Assembly: GCA_025330725.1 (NCBI GenBank)
Contig: JAIWND010000028.1
Span: forward strand, 119,501-183,500
Source of the DNA: Chlamydoabsidia padenii
Lineage: Eukaryota; Mucoromycota; Mucoromycetes; Mucorales; Cunninghamellaceae
DNA length: 64,000 bases
Direction of reading: 5' to 3'
The notes under the pieces: generated by a model
The model's input: only the letters and a program-made list of their open reading frames with translations
What the model was told of the DNA's origin: nothing
Database searches by the model: none
Shown: one piece after another, positions 25,888 to 36,505 of the stretch
How the letters are laid out: each line of letters starts with the position of its first letter
How positions within the stretch are numbered: position 1 is the first letter of the stretch
Translations under genes and position numbers: made by a program

Positions 25888-27008
25888 ACATCAACAACAA
25901 TACCATTATCGTCACCTTATACCTGGCATTTACCACACTACCAGCTTATTCAACTGCCACACACTACTTATCAAGTACATTATTCTTCTTATGATCCTTA
26001 TACTGGCACCACTACTAACACTTATGCAACATCACCACCACCACCACCACATACCATTATACATCATCATCATCAACAACATAACATTAACGATACTCCA
26101 CCAACACACAATACTGGATCACTTTATTCTTACTCATCAGACAACACTAGTGGGCACACATTGGCTGGGATGGCAAATCGAACAGTCTACTTGGGTAACA
26201 TTCACCCCGATACGACCTGTGAAGACATATGCAACATGATCCGTGGCGGCTTACTCTACAAGATTCGATACATGACAGACAAGCACATTGCCTTCATCTC
26301 CTTTGTTGACCCAGTACAAGCTCTCCAATTCTACACCGATGCTACAAACCAAGGGATGATCCTCAAAGGTCGACGACTCAAACTGGGATGGGGGAAACCA
26401 TCAAGCTTACCGGGGCATGTGATCCACGCCGTCCAAAATGGTGGATCTCGCAACGTATACCTGGGAAACATTGACACCACTATCATGACTGAAGAAAAAC
26501 TTCGACAAGACTTTGCTGAATACGGTGCGATCGAGCTGTTGAATACTCTCAAGGAAAAGAACTGTGCCTTTGTCAATTTTACAAGTATTGCTGCTGCCAT
26601 CCGTGCCATGGAAGGGATACGGACCAAAGAAGAATATATGGGGGTGCGTATCAACTATGGTAAAGACCGGTGTGGTAATCCTCCGCGGAAGGAAGCTCGA
26701 CCGGTTGTCGTTCCATCTGCTCCCTCACTTTCTTTATCCTCGTCTTCTTCGTCATCGGCCTCTTCTTCCAATGGGATCGTCACTCCTACCACGACACCTG
26801 CCTCTATTGCTAAAACAACATCTAATCAAGACGCTCCTGGAACACAGTCTCTTGATCATCTGGATAATGAACGGAATGATACCATTGATTCGTAAGTGAT
26901 GCCTCCCTATATTCCCTCATACTCCTTATACTCATCTTTTTTACCTCTTCTTGTGTCAATAGTGTCCAGCGGTCAATAATTGATGATAATTCCTTATCCA
27001 TTGGTTAG
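24888..27008 (+). CDS. Nrd1/Msa2-like RNA-binding protein with four RRMs
   Basis: Three exons (24888-24994, 25065-26891, 26963-27008) give 659 residues. Four RRM domains are arranged as two pairs, near residues 115-190, 200-280, 405-480 and 495-570. Each pair begins with a TVYLGH/TVYLGN and then a SRNVFLG/SRNVYLG RNP2 motif, and the first of each pair ends LKVGWGKPS or LKLGWGKPS. This architecture matches fission yeast Nrd1/Msa2, which binds mRNA and represses sexual differentiation. Linkers are Ser/Pro/Thr- and His-rich; the tail is Ser/Thr-rich. The last exon adds 15 codons; without that splice the protein would end at DTIDS. Confidence 0.9.
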
Positions 27009-27119
27009 ACTGTAGTATTAGTGTAGATGTATTTGCTTATGTTAATGATAATCAATGAATAAACAACTTCATACCAATATCGGGGCTAATTTGAAACAGG
27101 CTATTTGTCAGTCTATCTG

Positions 27120-27154
<35 letters not shown>

Positions 27155-27857
27155 GTTTTGACAGGGAGTTGATCCCGACATATACATAATAAATGGGGCG
27201 GCTACAAAAGGAGATGGCGGGAAGGGTCTTTCCTGTTCAAGACGACTGCTTCCAGAACAGATGCAGGCTGCATTTCAATAACACTTTGGAAGCTGTACAG
27301 GATCGAAAAAAAGTATTGATAGTCAAGATCAATACAATGCAAATAATCCAGTACATTCTTTTATAAAATGATCTTCCATGTAGGGAGACGGGAATGGAGT
27401 TGGGTAACAATGGATCAACTTTTTTTTTTTTCTTGCCATCGGCGGGATTCGAAAATAAAATTTATACAATGCAGACAGAAAATCATTAAACCCCCGATAA
27501 TCCAAGTCTCTTACCCGAAAAAGTGAACCATGCAGCCCCCCCCCCCCCACAACAAGTTCACTTCCGGAGCCCATCGACACTACAAAACATTAAACATTAC
27601 ACAAAATCATCAGATTCTGAAACCAAAGAAGAAGAAATAAAAAAAGAGGAGGGGGGAGGGTAGTTCCTCGGAACTGACATTGCAGTCATAGAGAGAAAAG
27701 GAGATGAGTGATATAAATAACACATGGTCGTCAGCTAAAATCATACAGCGTCATTTTTGCCAATGGATGTCGATCCACCCAAAATAAAATATTACCACAG
27801 TTGTAAATGAAAGAATGGATGTTTTGTTTCTTTATTTGTTAATTAATAATAATAATA

Positions 27858-27891
<34 letters not shown>

Positions 27892-27950
27892 GCATAATGA
27901 AGGGACTAGACAACTAAAATGAGGATGGATGGTAATAATAAAGTACTAAA
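27009..27950. other. Convergent spacer with motif copy and poly-T
   Basis: No protein gene is seen between these convergent genes. It holds a 32-base poly-T at 27122-27153, a variant motif GCGGGATTCGAAA at 27442-27454, and a GA microsatellite at about 27861-27888. The motif copy is odd because neither neighbour starts here. Confidence 0.5.
27442..27454 (+). promoter_or_regulatory. Motif variant GCGGGATTCGAAA in convergent spacer
   Basis: A motif copy with ATTCGAAA instead of ATTTGAAA, between the 3' ends of two genes and therefore not in front of any gene I can see. Confidence 0.45.
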
Positions 27951-28541
27951 CTAGATAATAGATGCAATAGGGGATTGATGACCAAAGGAGCGGCAATCAG
28001 AGGTGGGTATCATAAAAGAGGATGGATATTGTAAAAAGTCTTCATCATCTTGAGGAATCACAAAAGCATTAGTACCCATAGGTAAGAGAGATTTCAAAGT
28101 AGCCAGTTGACCCTCTTCAGGGGGTGGTGTTGTAGGTTGATATTCTTCTTCTTCGTCATCATCGTCATCATCGGTTGCTTCACAAAGAGGAGAATGATGT
28201 TCCATAGGTTGGGCAGGAGGAGGATTACGTCTATTATCTTCAGAATGACCCACCACATCATCTTCTTCAAAAGCCATCACACGTCGATTGGTTCGAGTCG
28301 TTCGTTTCTGTAAGAATTGTTCTGCCCGGCTGAGTGTGTTGCAAAGTAACAGTCGTTCACGCACATTGTAATGAGGCCGGCTCCGTTTATCATCACGATC
28401 CAGTTTCTTGATGGCAAGACTATAGGCTTTGTTGGCTACTTGGCGAGGTGAGAGATTGCTATTGTTGGAGAAGATGCTACTGGGAGCACGGCTGTGGGAT
28501 TTACTGTGTTGTTGATTCTTTGTCCAGAGAAGAGAGGCCAT
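27951..28541 (-). CDS. Uncharacterised protein with SERTA-like segment
   Basis: A single exon of 196 residues starting MASLLWTKNQ. I do not recognise it with certainty. Residues about 30-77 read ANKAYSLAIKKL then NVRERLLLCNTLSRAEQFL. That resembles the SERTA motif of animal cell-cycle and transcription cofactors (a Ser-rich helix with a KL pair, then a helix with the NTL core). The middle carries an eight-residue Asp run and Glu-rich acidic blocks, and the end is Ser/Ile-rich. An acidic C-terminal part could act as a transactivation region, as in SERTAD proteins; this is inference. A motif copy lies about 232 bases upstream (28773-28785). Confidence 0.7.
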   Translation of the reverse strand: MASLLWTKNQQHSKSHSRAPSSIFSNNSNLSPRQVANKAYSLAIKKLDRDDKRSRPHYNVRERLLLCNTLSRAEQFLQKRTTRTNRRVMAFEEDDVVGHSEDNRRNPPPAQPMEHHSPLCEATDDDDDDEEEEYQPTTPPPEEGQLATLKSLLPMGTNAFVIPQDDEDFLQYPSSFMIPTSDCRSFGHQSPIASII

Positions 28542-29250
28542 CGTGTAATAAATTATCGTCGCTATTAGTGGTAGTTGACAATACAGTAATGTTCATGGAA
28601 TCACAAAGGAAGAGTTATATAGTAATAGAATAAGAGAGTTGGACTAGTTCTTCCTTTGTTAATGGATAAGAAGGAAGATTTTGTTTTTAAAAAAGGTACA
28701 AAGTCAAAGAAGAAGAGAAAGAAAGTTTTTTAGTTTTTTAGTTTTTTTGGCTCCTTCTTTTATTGTCGTCCGTTTCAAATCCCGCTACGGCCAATACCGG
28801 AATTCACTCTGCGGTCCCCATATGAAAATAGCCACATTCCTTTTAGAGTATACATTGAGATCAGTTCTTGCTCACATCCTTTACTCTCCAATTATTGGTC
28901 AAACTCAAAACTATATATACACAATCATCTTCTTTCCAAGAAGAAATACAATGCTTTTTTTTTGAATGATTTCTCCAAATGACTCACCAGCTGGGCCAAG
29001 CGGCGATTGAAAAAAAAGTTAAGGGGACATGAGCGGCATTCAGTTTTAGTGCGAATGCTCGATTCAAATCCAGATGAGCATTATGAAGTCATTAAAGATA
29101 AGGCATGAGGGGTATATGAGCAATGAGTTAATATAAAAGAATAAGCTCATTATCGATAAAAAAAAAAAAAAAAAAAAAAGGACAATGGATATGATATAAT
29201 GGTTTTTATTATTATTATGTGACAAAACAAAAAAAGATGAGGGGAAGATA
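28542..29250. other. Promoter of SERTA-like gene and A/T-rich spacer
   Basis: It contains an exact motif copy at 28773-28785 and a poly-A run near 29158-29179. No gene is seen in this part. Confidence 0.45.
28773..28785 (-). promoter_or_regulatory. Exact GCGGGATTTGAAA motif
   Basis: The minus-strand reading is an exact copy, 232 bases upstream of the SERTA-like gene and oriented toward it. Confidence 0.55.
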
Positions 29251-29267
29251 ATCCTAACTACAACTAT

Positions 29268-29985
29268 TCTAACCAATCTTAACCAGAGGAGAGATCCAAT
29301 ATGATGATGTGATGCATTGATCCATGAATCGACCGGTCTTGTTAATAAAGTGATTGTCTTTTTTTGTGGCACATATTTTTGTTCCTGAGTAAATAAACAG
29401 TCCATCGAATTTGACAACTTGTCCGTTGAGATTTTGTTGTAGAGGGGGGTCCTAAAAGAAAAGAAAAGAAAAAAAACCAAATCAGTCATCATTCTAGTCA
29501 CCATAAAAAGGGGGAAAGATACTAGTTACCTATCTTAGTGCCTTTGAGACAGATCCTTCATATCATACCTTCTGCCATGGGGTCACCTAATCGATGAGAA
29601 TCATGCTGTAAAGACAACCAAAAGGAATCACGGGATCAGAGATGGACTCTATATTTTTTTTTTGTGACACTTGATACAACTTGATCTCCAAAACAGCACT
29701 TGTTTAGTAGTAACCATTAGCAGCACGGGCCTTCATCATCTACATTCATAAAAAAAAAAAAAATAGAATCATACCATATTAGTATCTTGATGACTTACCA
29801 AGGTGGTTTCAATTTTAGAAAGTTTGCATGAATCATCGGCTTGGTCATAATATGTATACCGAGAGAATCTAGTTTGATCATCGTAAAATAAGAAGGAAGA
29901 CCTGTTGATCCTTAAAACAAAAAAAAAAAAGAAGACCTGTTGATGTTTCAAATTCCAACCACATTATTTTATTTCAAAACCCGCA
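29268..29985 (-). pseudogene. Possible small Cys-containing gene or decayed relic
   Basis: Three minus-strand stretches look coding but do not join cleanly. One at about 29807-29925 reads RFSRYTYYDQADDSCKLSKI and ends at a good donor (GTAAGT). One at about 29700-29745 follows a TAG acceptor and reads MMKARAANGYY then stops. One at about 29268-29450 follows a TAG acceptor and contains KICATKKDNHFINKTGRF and DQC before a stop. The pattern recalls small secreted Cys-rich fungal proteins, but I cannot find a signal peptide exon or a consistent frame. A duplicated ATCAACAGGTCTTC lies at the 5' side. It may be a real spliced gene, a relic, or chance. Confidence 0.25.
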
Positions 29986-30058
29986 CCATAATGACGCATA
30001 AATCAAGTTGTCCATCCATTACGTTCTGAATAAAAAGTATAGGTACATATAATACAAT

Positions 30059-30842
30059 CTAAGCATCTGTAATCTTCTTCACCAAAGCACGTTTCATGAA
30101 TTGTTCCCGAGCCAGTTTGCGGGTACACTAAATCATATCATTTAAAACATTTTAGTACATATTCCACCACCACCCTTTTTTTTTTTTTGATTTACCTTCA
30201 TAAACGTTTGCAAGTCAATACATTCTGTTGTCAATGCTTTTCCCAAGTAATAGATCGTATCCACAATAGCATTATCGTCCGCTACCAAGTCAAACAACCT
30301 ATCATAAAGAAGATACATCAATATAACTCACCCCCCCTCTTATTATCCACTTTTTCAATCAATTTACTGATTATAGACCACCGTTGTTCCAGAGAGAGCT
30401 TCATCCACCGAAACATCCGGCATGGCATTTACATCCTCGGTCACCGTATCAATATCATTCGTCCTTGATTGTAAAATACCAATGTTCGTCTGGAATCGTT
30501 CACGAAGATCTTGTAGCACCCGTAGTTCATTTTGAAGTTGTATTTCACCATCATTGAGTTGTCGATTCACATTTAACAGTTCGTCCATATCAGTCGAAAT
30601 GTCCATATGGAATGCTTGCAATCGTTCTGTTATTTTTCGATGTAATTGTTGATGTAAATTCTTATTATCCATGTTGCCAACCTGTTGCTGTTGTGGTGTT
30701 GGTAGTTGTGGTGGTGGTGGTGGTGGATACGTGGAAGTGATGGCTGGAAGTGATGAAGATTTAGAGAGATAAGAGTTACTTGTACTGGAAACTGGAGTAG
30801 GACCATAAGTATTAGGACTTAGTGACAATCCCTATAACATGA

Positions 30843-30902
<60 letters not shown>

Positions 30903-31891
30903 AGAGAAGATCAATTTTGCATTTTGACTTTGGTAAACTTACAGACATATCTTGATTCAAATTGTAATAAGCAGTTCCTTCACCAGGCCATCGTAACTGT
31001 TGTTGTTGTTGTTGTTGTTGCTGTTGCTGTTGTTGAGATGATCCATCGATCAAACCCGATGATTGTCTAGGTGATTGAGGTAGAGGAGGTGGAGGTGGGT
31101 AAGGCATCGTCAAGTGAGATAGACCAGGAGACATACCATTTTCCTTGATAGGTGATCCAACATTTGATGAAGGATTTGATGTTACTGCTTTGGTATAAAC
31201 AGGTGGTTCGTTGCCAAAAATATGTTGAAGAATGGCAATCAGTTCAAGTAATGTATGGTTCTATTGTATGTATCATATCAAAAACAAAAAAAGAAAAAGT
31301 TAGTATAACCTATTCTTTATATAGACTTATTTTATCTATTCTTACGTTGACATCCTCTTTCCAGTTGGAGCGATACGGGTGATAACAAAGGCCACTTTTA
31401 TCAACGTATTTGCCTTCACGGACAAGCATGTTTGCTGTTGGTTTTACGTATGGAATAGGAGGGTATTGAGGGTATTCAGTCGGAATCCAGAACGCCACTG
31501 GAATGTTGTAAGGAATCGATCGATAAGTGATAGGCACTGTTCCATGGAGACATAACAAAAGTTGGGTATGGCCGTCATTGTATGCTACATATCAAAAAAA
31601 GGGAAGACTGTTAGTACAATATAAAATGATAAATACATTCTCATTTGCACAAAAGTTAACGACTTACTATAGGTGTCCATCTTGGGTTTGAGAGAAGTAA
31701 TATGCATTTGAAGCACTGCATCTACATCTCTAAACGTGCGGTCAGGATCGTTATACTAGAAGGAATAAAAAAAAGTGTTGGTAAACTCGGCAAAAGAGAC
31801 ACCATCCCATTCTTCTTCTTCTCTTTGTTTTATTATAGAGAGGTCTTACATATTGGAGAAGCACAGTTTGAAGCCAGCTTTTTATGTCCAT
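30059..31891 (-). CDS. vps23: ESCRT-I subunit Vps23/TSG101
   Basis: Seven exons (30059-30127, 30196-30298, 30368-30831, 30943-31260, 31346-31584, 31668-31755, 31850-31891) give 440 residues. The N-terminal UEV domain (residues 1-~145) has DTYTYNDGHTQLLLCLHGTV, YNIPVAFWIP, YPPIPYVKPT and SGLCYHPY, and lacks a catalytic Cys as expected. A Pro/Gln-rich linker with a polyQ run follows. Then a coiled coil (approx. 270-370) and the C-terminal steadiness box (RKLAREQFMKRALVKKI). Vps23 binds ubiquitinated cargo at endosomes and starts ESCRT assembly. Intron 4 carries a 56-base A run (30844-30899), which is poly-U in the transcript. The short exon 1 codes only 14 residues. Confidence 0.95.
30844..30899. 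repeat. 56-base poly-A inside a vps23 intron
   Basis: An uninterrupted A run within the intron at 30832-30942. In the vps23 transcript it is a poly-U run that begins about 12 bases before the 3' splice site. Confidence 0.9.
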
Positions 31892-32052
31892 GGATGAAGG
31901 TAAAGATTTGTATCAATTATATATCAAAGATGGTTTTATAAAGAAGAGAAAGAAAAGCAAACTAATGATTTCCTGGGCGGAGCTCCTTGCAACGACACCA
32001 AAAAATGCGGGCTTTCAAACTACTTTTCATTGCTTTCTTTGTATTGATTGAC

Positions 32053-32083
<31 letters not shown>

Positions 32084-32098
32084 TCATTCGATTTTTAA
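31892..32098. other. vps23 promoter
   Basis: It contains a poly-T run near 32059-32079 and no gene. Confidence 0.4.
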
Positions 32099-32859
32099 AA
32101 AAGATATAAAAGTATCTCACTTTACTCTTACTGTCTTTATTGTCAAATTCCACAATCTTCTTTAGATGGTAAGAAAAAGAAAGATAAACTCAAGACCTTA
32201 AACTAATATCTATTTGCACTAATATGATGTATAGGACTGATCAAGAAAACGTGGAAATTAAAGAAATCCACTCTGGTATCCAAACGGTTCCCTGATACTT
32301 GTATCACAAAGTTGAATGGTGTTGATTGGGACTACAACGTCGGATTTGGTGAAGTCAAGTGCGCTGGGGAAGGCGACAATCTACACGGGATCTGCAAGGA
32401 CTTACTTCGGCTTGGAATCTTCAGTAAAAACGCAATTGATATTGGCAACATTGAAGGTGTCCTCTCTTTTCAAGCTGTGGGTAAGTTTTATCTTTCAATG
32501 TATATGTTTGTGTATATAAAGGTGTGCGACTGACTTCTTTATATATTGTACAGGACGATCAATTGCTTTCTATTTGACAATCTAACCAAACGATGGTCTT
32601 TACATGATGACTGAACTAGCTAGCTCGTATAACTGCACCTGGATGCGTGGATGATTTGCTTGGCTACTTTATGAACTTCAACAAAGTAATGTATGTACTG
32701 GATGTTTTTGAAACGTGGTGTCAGCCTGTACCTTCCGAAGAAACTGAACTACATGAACAACGATCTCGTGCCAGTCTCTCCTCTCCCATTTATTCCTATG
32801 TCGTGTCACCTACAACCTCTCGTAACCGCCATTCGGTATTCAAACACTATTACAACTAG
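32099..32859 (+). pseudogene. Decayed member of a lineage-specific repeated gene family
   Basis: Three spliced-looking segments run in one frame: up to a donor at 32167, then 32236-32480, then from 32555. They read QSSLDGLIKKTWKLKKS, KLNGVDWDYNVGFGEVKC, ICKDLLRLGIFSKNAID, GVLSFQAVG and IAFYLTI. A TAA then interrupts the frame, NDGLYMMTELASS follows in frame, a TGA interrupts again, and the rest (DDLLGYFMNFNKVMYVLDVF) continues only after a frameshift. It ends with an apparent natural TAG at 32857-32859. The pattern WDYNVGFGEVK...DLLRLG...LSFQAVG...FYL resembles a large family of repeated uncharacterised proteins that I associate with Mucoromycota genomes. No function is known to me. Confidence 0.6.
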
Positions 32860-33205
32860 GAGCCTATCTGATTTGGTTAAACTTGGCAAGGAAGTGAAGC
32901 GAATGGTGACATTGATCTTTTGGCGGCTTTATGTGTCTCCCTTTTCCTCTCTTCCCCTTCCCCTTATCATAGTATAATTTAATATAGTATAGTATAGTGT
33001 AGTATAGTATAATAATGATCCTTGTTTTAAACTGAATATAATAAAACAGTGGTAGTTTATCAGGTGTTTTATTAAAAAGAATCAAATCAAATCATGCAAA
33101 TTAAAGGTAAAAAGACAATGTAAACTAAGCTACACTAAATAGGGTTTCCATTGGAAACAGGCATCAAAAGCGATGCAGAACCAAAATATCCATAGAAGTA
33201 TCCTT

Positions 33206-33720
33206 TTAATTATCATTTTGCATTTCAGAGCACCATTTGAGCAACCATTCCACCTTGGACTGACATAGATCGATTGGATTGAATTCGGGAGTAAGTGGAG
33301 ACAGATGTAGCGGTAGGTATCCAGGGTTCAGTAGCCAAAGATCATAGCCAAATGGTAGCAGTTTGAGTCCAGATAAGCTGTTTCTTGATGACCGCCAATT
33401 TTCTTTTTGTTGTTGGTGCTTGCTGGTGCTTGTTTTAACGGCGTTGTTCTTGTTCATACTGGTCCAACTGGTAAGTCACCCGCCTAAAAAAAAAAAAAAA
33501 ACCAAGTGCATTATCACCATAACGTAGGTAACATATGCTATTTTTATTATCTTTCCACCACAGATTGATTTCAATTTATCACACAGGAGGAGATGGCAAT
33601 ATCAGTCATTTGACTACCAAAGGCAATGGCACCGAACAAGTTGTTGAAAACTTGCCACCCCCAATGCGAGGTATTTCGTCGAGCCCAGTGACTGGTAATC
33701 CAAGTACAAGTTAACTAAGC
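33206..33720 (-). mobile_element. DDE transposase remnant (Tc1/mariner or IS630-like)
   Basis: The minus-strand frame at 33206-33457 contains GYLPLHLSPLTPEFNPIDL followed by QSKVEWLLK. This matches the conserved block around the last catalytic acidic residue of DDE_3 transposases, usually LPPYSPxLNPIE...SxxK, with changed residues. Upstream on the same strand, at about 33580-33720, a separate frame reads TWITSHWARRNT and LFGAIAFGSQMTDIAIS, resembling the middle of such a transposase. The two parts are out of frame and no N-terminal DNA-binding domain is seen, so it is inactive. Confidence 0.5.
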
Positions 33721-33974
33721 AGGCGGTCCCGGTTGTACTTTCACTATGGTCGTATGGTAAGGTGGGGACATGCGTCGAATATTACCAAGCTCTGGCTTCC
33801 CAAAAGATGTGTCCTATAAAGAAAAGAAAAAACATCTTCAGGATGAAAATGTATCAGTGATGTTGCGTGCGGAAATTAAACTTGTTTTTTTAAAGCGTAA
33901 GCCAATCACAAGTGTATATATGCGGGTCACGATTTTTTTTTTTCTTCCCCCTCTTCAATTCTTTTGTTGATACA

Positions 33975-35991
33975 ATGTCGAATATCTACGCCCTCGAACC
34001 TCATACAAAGTAAGAACGACTAAATAGACTATGAATCAACCCAAGTATGAAACATGTTCTGTATCGTTAACTTTTGTATACTTTCCTTCTTTTTATTTTT
34101 CTAGTGCCAAGGTGATCTTACATACGACAAAAGGTGACATTGAAATCGAACTTTGGGGGAAGGAAACACCTAAAGCAAGTCGCAACTTTATTCAACTTTG
34201 TATGGAAGGATACTATGATAATACCATCTTCCACCGAATCATACCCAACTTTTGTGTACAAGGTGGCGACCCCACCGGGACTGGACATGGTAAACAACAG
34301 TAACAATAACAATAACAATAAAAAGGTGTAATACTAACAATTCAAGGGGGGTTTCTTTTTGCATAGGTGGTGAATCTATCTATGATGACGAATTCCCTGA
34401 TGAATTCCATTCTCGTTTACGGTTTAATAGGCGTGGACTGGTGGGTATGGCAAACACTGGTGAAAACGACAATGGTAGTCAGTTTTTTATTACTCTGGAT
34501 CGCACCGATGAACTTACAAAGAAGCATACTCTATTTGGACGGGTAAGAAGATCCAAACTGATGAGAGGGGGGGGGGGAAGTGAACAGAACAGACCGACTA
34601 ACTATTGTTACTACTACTTTTAGGTTGCAGGTGATACTCTTTTCAATGTGATGAAAATGACTGAACTGGAAGTGGATAGTAACAATCGACCCCTTTATCC
34701 TCCCAAAATCAAGACAACAGAAATTGTAATAAACCCATTTGACGATATTGTGCCAAGAATCTCTGAACGTGAAAAACAGGTGGCTCTTCAACGTGAACAA
34801 CAAAAACTCAATGAATCAAAGCCAAAAAAGGTCAAGAAAGAAAAAAAGTAAGTATGAATAATGAACATCATGCCAGTCTTTTATACTAATCCAATACATA
34901 TATTATAGGAAACTTAATCTTTTGTCTTTTGGGGAAGAAGCTGAAGAACTGTCACCAGATTCACCTCGAAAGACCAAAATGAAAAGCAGCTACGACTTTA
35001 TTGATTCACCATCCTCTGACTTGTCTCAACCTACTCCACCAAGCAAACCAGCATTACCAACCAAAGTATCGTCATCGTCATCATCCTCTTTGACGGTATC
35101 ACCAAACAACGCCAAAACTGCGGATGAACTAAAGTCGAAGGTTATTCCTGTCACCAAGAAGAAACAAGACTCTACACCAACGACTCCTACCAAGACCATG
35201 TAAGTAATCAAGTACTATATAGAGTCATATTTTTAACCTTTTTGATTCTTTGTAGGTCTGCCAAGGAAAAGATTGAGCAACTCAAAAACGACATCAAGAA
35301 CATCAGTCGACGGGGCGAAGATGAACAGGAAACACGAAACGACAAGAAGGAAAAGGTATCTCTGCTACAACTCGAACGGGAAAAGTATCAAAAGAAAGGC
35401 AAGGTGATTGTCGGTGGTGGCAAAGAACGAAAAGCTAAAACCAACAATGGCGATGATGTAAGTATCTCCAAGGGGGGAAGGAAAGAAAGAAAGAGTATTT
35501 ACTAATTTGTCTTTATATAGGTCTTTGCAAAACTGATGGCTTTCCAAAATAAAATCTCATCAGCAAAAGAAGCAGCACCTCTAGTTAAAAAAGAATCGGC
35601 TCCTTGTAAACTTCATGGCATTCCAAACTGTGAATCCTGTTATGATACTATAGATGATACTAGTTTGGACAACGATGATCCCAATAACTGGATGGCGCAT
35701 AAATTGGTGTTTGACAAGGATCTCAAGGGAAAGGATTTACTACAACGAAAGGAAACGGTGGATGATTATGTCGTGTTGGATCCTCGGGATAAAGACATGG
35801 GGGCAAAACAAAAGGCATTTGAACACGACTACAACACTAAACGAGGATCAAGACAACATGATTCGGACAGGAAACGAAGACATCATCACGATCGAGAAGA
35901 CGACAGCAGGCGTCATCGGCACCGTTATGATGACTATGATGATGATAGGAAACGATCAAGAAGATCCGGTGATGATCGACATAGACACTAG
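33975..35991 (+). CDS. cwc27: Spliceosome-associated cyclophilin CWC27
   Basis: Seven exons (33975-34009, 34105-34289, 34367-34542, 34624-34847, 34909-35199, 35256-35457, 35521-35991) give 527 residues. The N-terminal cyclophilin fold (to about residue 175) has [59 protein letters not shown] and HTLFGRV. The position of the catalytic Trp of classical cyclophilins is changed, as is normal in CWC27. The long C-terminal part is charged: coiled Lys/Glu segments, a conserved CWC27 block ([13 protein letters not shown], then [17 protein letters not shown]) and an Arg/His/Asp-rich tail. CWC27 works with CWC22 and loads onto activated spliceosomes. Confidence 0.95.
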
Positions 35992-36505
35992 TTAACTATC
36001 TTCCTTCCCCTTTTTAGTTTAGAACATCCTAGTATAGATACAGATTCTTTTTATAATACTCAAAATCTTAATAAATGTTATATTGGCTACGCTGGGATCA
36101 TATATTTATAAAATCCTACCATCACATAAAACTTGTCCCAAAAGAATGATTACATATGATAACACTTTGATATATTCCATAATAGTAGGCTTGAGCAAGT
36201 TTTTGATATCTGAAGCTTGCAGATGTGGAATGATCTGCATGAATGCGGAGTTCGAATACCTAAACGTGTTTCTTCAGATGAAGAGTCTACTTTTGATATT
36301 AAACTGTGAAGCAATGGTCAGATACCATGATCTTATTATATCATTTAATAAATCGAAGAGACAGATAGTATGATACTTTTTTAATATAAATATACATCTT
36401 TATTAAGTTTGTTATTTACAAGGCGATGGTGATAATAATATAAACTAAAGTAATATTGATTAACACATATCTAATCTAATACAAATCCAAAAGGCCAGAG
36501 TCCAT
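35992..36505. other. Convergent spacer
   Basis: It holds the 3' regions of cwc27 and the next gene. No coding pattern or repeat is seen. Confidence 0.4.
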
